Assembly (NCBI RefSeq): GCF_036898095.1
Contig: NC_090745.1
Location: 82,264,766 to 82,328,765, forward strand
DNA length: 64,000 bases
Direction: 5' to 3'
DNA from: Palaemon carinicauda
Lineage: Eukaryota; Arthropoda; Malacostraca; Decapoda; Palaemonidae
The notes beneath the pieces are model-generated. The model saw nothing but the letters and a program-made list of their open reading frames with translations, had not been told where the DNA came from and ran no database searches. Every line of letters starts with the position of its first letter. The first letter of the stretch is position 1. Below, piece after piece: positions 1 to 64,000 of the stretch. Made by a program: the position numbers and the translations under genes.

Positions 1-1054
1 CGGAAGCCAAACTCGGGACACCGTTTATCTCGTAAATTTTACTTGATTCTTGACCATCTGAGATTAGTGATAACCCATCCAGTTCCCTTAAGCAAAGGAT
101 TAAATCCATCTGCCATAACGCGTTTCCTTTGTTATTGGCTTATCATTCCCATGACAGCTAAATTTCCCCGGGCGAAATTTCCTGACTCATAGTTTTAAGC
201 TCCTTTCTTGGCATTGTCTACCCACATATGTCTTCCCATTTTAGACAGGACGCCATGTTCACCGTAGCCAATGAACGCATCCTTGGGTGGGCCTCACAAC
301 GTCACCCTATAGAAGATGCTCGCCTCCCTCCTTCCCTACCAGAAATGGGACATTAGCTGAGACTGGGAAAGCAGAACAGCTATAGCCATTGTAACAAGAA
401 TAGTTATAGCCACCACACCGAGAACAGCTACAGCTATCGGAACAAGAACCGGTATATCGACCATACCGAGAACTGCTATATCCACCATACCAAGAACTTC
501 TTCAACTACCTTGAAGAAAGAACCATACTGCTAAACATTTTCAAACTCCATTGTATTAAGTGAGAAGAAGTTTAACAGTCCTAAAGAAGAAACCAAACCA
601 GCTATGACTACCACTATATAAACTATTGTGTTAAGTGAGAACCAGTTGTACGGCCATGAAGAAGATTAAATTTATTTCGATTAACTGTAACTTGTTTGTA
701 CTTGAAGGAACTAAGTTAATGAATCATTCATACCTGCCACTTTACTTGCTCCTTGTGAAAGTGAGTGTGTATCTAGGAATAATAGAATCTAGCAAACTAA
801 TGTCCTAGTGCATATATGTACCCTAACTAAAAATTTGAAATCTCTTCAAGTGACCCCTCGCCCTCCACCACTGTTATATCTACATTTGATCAGATGTTGG
901 GCCTTCGATACCCCTTCTTACTTATCCACTGAAGTTAGAGGACCAAGGGTGTGCATGTTAGAAGATACATGGCGATAAATGGGCTGTTGTGTTTAGTGGC
1001 CCCCTTTTGATAGTGGGGTAAAAAAGTTACACCCTTTCTATAGGTCCTTTAGTG
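1..1054. other. unclassified sequence, probably old repeat, with a 24-bp x5 tandem
   Basis: No exon of nwk and no protein homology recognised. At 374-493 five 24-base units of the form GAACAGCTATAGCCA..ACAA follow one another with substitutions. The rest is unique-looking and could be an eroded LTR or other repeat, but I cannot support a class. Confidence 0.4.
374..493. repeat. 24-bp minisatellite, 5 copies
   Basis: Consecutive units begin GAACAGC, GAATAGT, GAACAGC, GAACCGG and GAACTGC, each exactly 24 bases and each ending in ACAA or CCGA/CCAA. A sixth partial unit (GAACTTC) follows. Confidence 0.8.
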
Positions 1055-1318
1055 CCAGTCCTCAAGGATGTGGTGCTGAACAATTCCACCACACTCATGA
1101 TACTGGACTAGGCCCTAGAGAAGGACTAACATATACATATGATAAGCACCCAAGCCCCTGGCCCATCAAGCTTTGACCAGGGAGGACAAGTCAATGCTGC
1201 TGATGACTCAGCAGGTTGGCACTTCGAGTAACTACCGATCTTGAACAGGTTTCGAATTCCCGTTCAACAGATTCTGGAGAAGGAACGTTACCAGTAGGCT
1301 ACCACAATCCTTTTTATT
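1055..1318 (-). mobile_element. tRNA-derived SINE, copy a (degenerate)
   Basis: Shares the order of blocks seen in the copies at 7730, 26640, 37100, 56580 and 58962: a CCCTAGAGA-GACTAA-CATATA block, GATGACTCAGCAGGT, a GAGCTTGAGCGGG-like block (here CGATCTTGAACAGG), a B-box-like TTCGAATTCC, and a terminal GGAACGTTACCAGTAGGCTACCACAA. The tRNA-like head is at the high-coordinate end, so the element runs on the minus strand. Confidence 0.7.
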
Positions 1319-1745
1319 GGGTTCAAATGGGATCAATTTCATATGACATGTTTTAAAAGATTAATACAAAAAGTACGTAGTGATATCATGCATTAATTTA
1401 AAAATAAGGTTGATTTCATATTAAACACTTTGACAGGTTCAAATGAATTAATTTGAAGAAATTGGTGGATTTATTTGCACAAACAAAAACATTTAATAGA
1501 TGAATATGCCATGTTATACATTTGGTTGTGTAAAATAGCAGATAACTAATAGTAGATTATTCATGAAATAAAAGGAATTTCAACTAGGTATCTAATAAAA
1601 ACTTGGAAGGAAATTTTTTTAAATGAATTAGATGATAAAAATAGCGATATAAGACTCTATTAAGTAAAGATAAATAACCATTATGGATATTCATAATTAT
1701 GAGGGTGAATGCTATCATAATTTATTCCTCTCTTAATAGTAAAGG
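1319..1745. other. intergenic/intronic sequence, nothing recognised
   Basis: AT-rich sequence without a supported reading frame or repeat. Confidence 0.5.
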
Positions 1746-1746
1746 A

Positions 1747-1836
<90 letters not shown>
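1746..1836. repeat. (TA)n microsatellite
   Basis: About 90 bases of almost pure TA. Confidence 0.97.
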
Positions 1837-1839
<3 letters not shown>

Positions 1840-2183
1840 TGGGTGTTTTGTGTGAAGTATCGGGGAAGCAGTAAGTATTTCAATTAAATCTCTACGAGAG
1901 CTGAGTGTCATCTATTGTAGATTTCCATATTTAGCAATATTTATTATTCTTCACTTCATGGTTTATTCAGTTAGTAATATGAGTTCGTCACTTCTAAGTA
2001 AGTAAATCCTTTTTTCAGAATACTATAGATCAATTATTTCTTACTTTACTCTGAATGTAATAAAAGCATAGAATAGGATTTAGATGAGGAGAACGAAATT
2101 TTAAGGGCAGAATAACTGAAAGGAGAACGGGAACCTGAAATATACGAATTTAGATAATGGAAAATTACTGGATTCAAACTTAC

Positions 2184-62640
<60,457 letters not shown>

Positions 62641-63717
62641 CTGCGGGAGACAAAAGGAGGGGCTGTTAGTGATGCAGGAGAAATAGGAGAGATGGATTAC
62701 TCGTTTGGGTCTGTAATTAGGATGTCAGATATCAAGTTATGCAAAAGGAAGAAAAAAAAAGTTATATTCACAAGAGAGAATGGATGATTGTTTTAAACAT
62801 TGGAATATTGATCTTTCCGTTTCGGTAAAACTTAAAGGAAATATTTAGTAAGAATCCCAAAATTATCAAGACTTAAATATGCTTTTTATTTTCTTTCTTT
62901 GCTTCCTATGTTCTATGATAAATATTTTCCATAGTAATTTCCCTGCTGCGTCTATAAGAAAAAGTGTGTTCTTAGTAGATCAATAGAATTTGTCTCCCGA
63001 ACTAGAAAAAAATGTCGCAAATTCTATAAGGTAAACCTTTTATGCATGGAGACGGAGTGTTTTTTTCCAATCAAAGGGCAGTATATAGTTTTCTCTTCCA
63101 CTGTACAATGATTTGACGTATAATTTCTGTAAGAATGGTTAACGTTGGCAAACTGTTATAGAAAGGCATTATCAAATTAAAACTTGAAGCAACTGCAACT
63201 GAAAACCTCTACAGTTTGCTATTCAAATTATGATTAATCTTTGACGATTGACCACAGGATTCCTTTGTCCCTCGAACACTGCGATTTTGTTATTGTTGCT
63301 GCAGATTGTCTGACATGACCAGACGCCGGCTCTTGCAATTATGTATCCTCGATACCTCTTTGAACCAGGTAAGAAGAGCGGTATTATTTTGATCTTATTC
63401 TTCTTTGATGTTTTGTCTTATTAGCTACAAAGAAAGTTTCCTTATTCGAAATGTAGAAACATTTTCTAGAATGAATATATTGTAGTTTTTCGAACATTGG
63501 AAACATTATCTGTCAAACATTACAGAGCGGAACAATTTGTTATCTGAATTCAGGGATGATTTGTCCAACGAAATGAGAGGCTAACCGCGGAAATCGTGCT
63601 TGCCCTTCTCAAATTAGGGCCTCTCCGATATCGATTCCCTTTCACAACATCAGTTTCGTGCTCAAGTTTACGTTTGCATAAATCATCAGTGTTATAATAC
63701 TTGAAAAATTATGTATA
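62641..63717. other. intron upstream of nwk exon A, nothing recognised
   Basis: No candidate for the preceding exon of nwk on the minus strand. A plus-strand segment 63305-63368 has an acceptor-like TGTTGCTGCAG and a donor-like CAGGTAAGA but no recognisable protein. Confidence 0.45.
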
Positions 63718-63765
63718 TACTGCATATATATATATATATATATACATATATATACTTATATACTG

Positions 63766-63814
<49 letters not shown>

Positions 63815-63931
63815 ATATATATACTGTATATTTAGACTAGTTACGGCATGATATATATATATATATATATATCATGCCATAACTAGTCTCCCTCTATATA
63901 TATGTATGTATATGTATATATATACACACAC

Positions 63932-63963
<32 letters not shown>

Positions 63964-64000
63964 GTATATATATATTATATGTGTGTGTGTGTGTGTGTGT
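63718..64000. repeat. (TA)n/(TG)n complex with an embedded palindrome
   Basis: Runs to the end of the window. A 54-base palindrome is embedded at 63835-63888. Confidence 0.94.
63835..63888. repeat. 54-bp near-perfect palindrome centred on (AT)n
   Basis: GACTAGTTACGGCATGAT, then AT repeats, then ATCATGCCATAACTAGTC; one mismatched pair. Confidence 0.93.

Noticed and set aside
2046..2183. Extension of exon I to the end of its open frame
   Set aside because: The GTAAGT at 2183-2178 on the minus strand is a strong donor and the residues after it (VSLNPVIFHYL...) do not look like the Nwk linker.
63305..63368. Plus-strand exon-like segment with good acceptor and donor
   Set aside because: Only 64 bases, no recognisable protein, opposite strand to nwk and no partner exon; chance splice-like sites are expected in 64 kb.

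Overview
This window is eukaryotic, intron-rich and AT-rich. It looks like a piece of an arthropod genome, most probably a decapod crustacean (shrimp-like). The basis is a gene whose protein reads as arthropod nervous wreck (Nwk/FCHSD family), many (TA)n, (TC)n and (GA)n microsatellites, and dispersed repeat families that I recognise by eye from decapod genomic sequence. I could not run a database search, so the taxonomic call is inference.

There is one recognisable host gene. Nine exons on the minus strand, read from about 62.6 kb down to 2.2 kb, encode a continuous 384-codon stretch of an F-BAR protein of the Nwk/FCHSD1/FCHSD2 family. All exon joins keep phase and use GT-AG borders. Neither end of the gene is here: the exon with the start codon lies beyond 64 kb and the SH3-domain exons lie below position 1. 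Exon 2 in the window (40126-40271) carries one extra base that breaks the frame, most simply an assembly error. The exon ending at 7268 is followed by a 66-bp tandem copy of its own 3' end including the splice donor, so an in-frame alternative donor exists.

Everything else lies inside introns of this gene, or downstream of its last visible exon, and is repeat-derived or has no recognisable content. From low to high coordinates: a SINE at 1.06-1.32 kb; an RTE-like LINE (2.6-6.9 kb, plus strand) split by an I-type LINE on the minus strand; SINEs and a dispersed retro-repeat; a decayed Jockey-like fragment (12.6-13.0 kb); a 63-bp minisatellite (17.6-18.7 kb); a Harbinger remnant (19.9-20.8 kb); large TA arrays (21.7-25.8 kb); a short inverted-repeat element (29.55-29.93 kb); an RTE fragment (35.7-36.7 kb); RTE fragments joined by TA arrays (45.0-46.3 kb); a 55-bp satellite (46.3-52.6 kb) split by an LTR retrotransposon (47.9-50.4 kb); a 37-bp minisatellite (55.1-55.5 kb); another LINE 3' end (57.0-57.7 kb); and further SINE and retro-repeat copies with one nested insertion (59.2 kb).

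The most unusual structure is the 55-bp satellite. Its monomer matches the tRNA-like head of the SINE family found elsewhere in the window, and part of the array is organised as 165-bp and 330-bp higher-order repeats. An LTR element sits in the array with a near-perfect 5-bp target duplication. I found no operon-like, CRISPR-like, toxin or virus-derived locus, no tRNA or rRNA gene, and no new multi-gene system.
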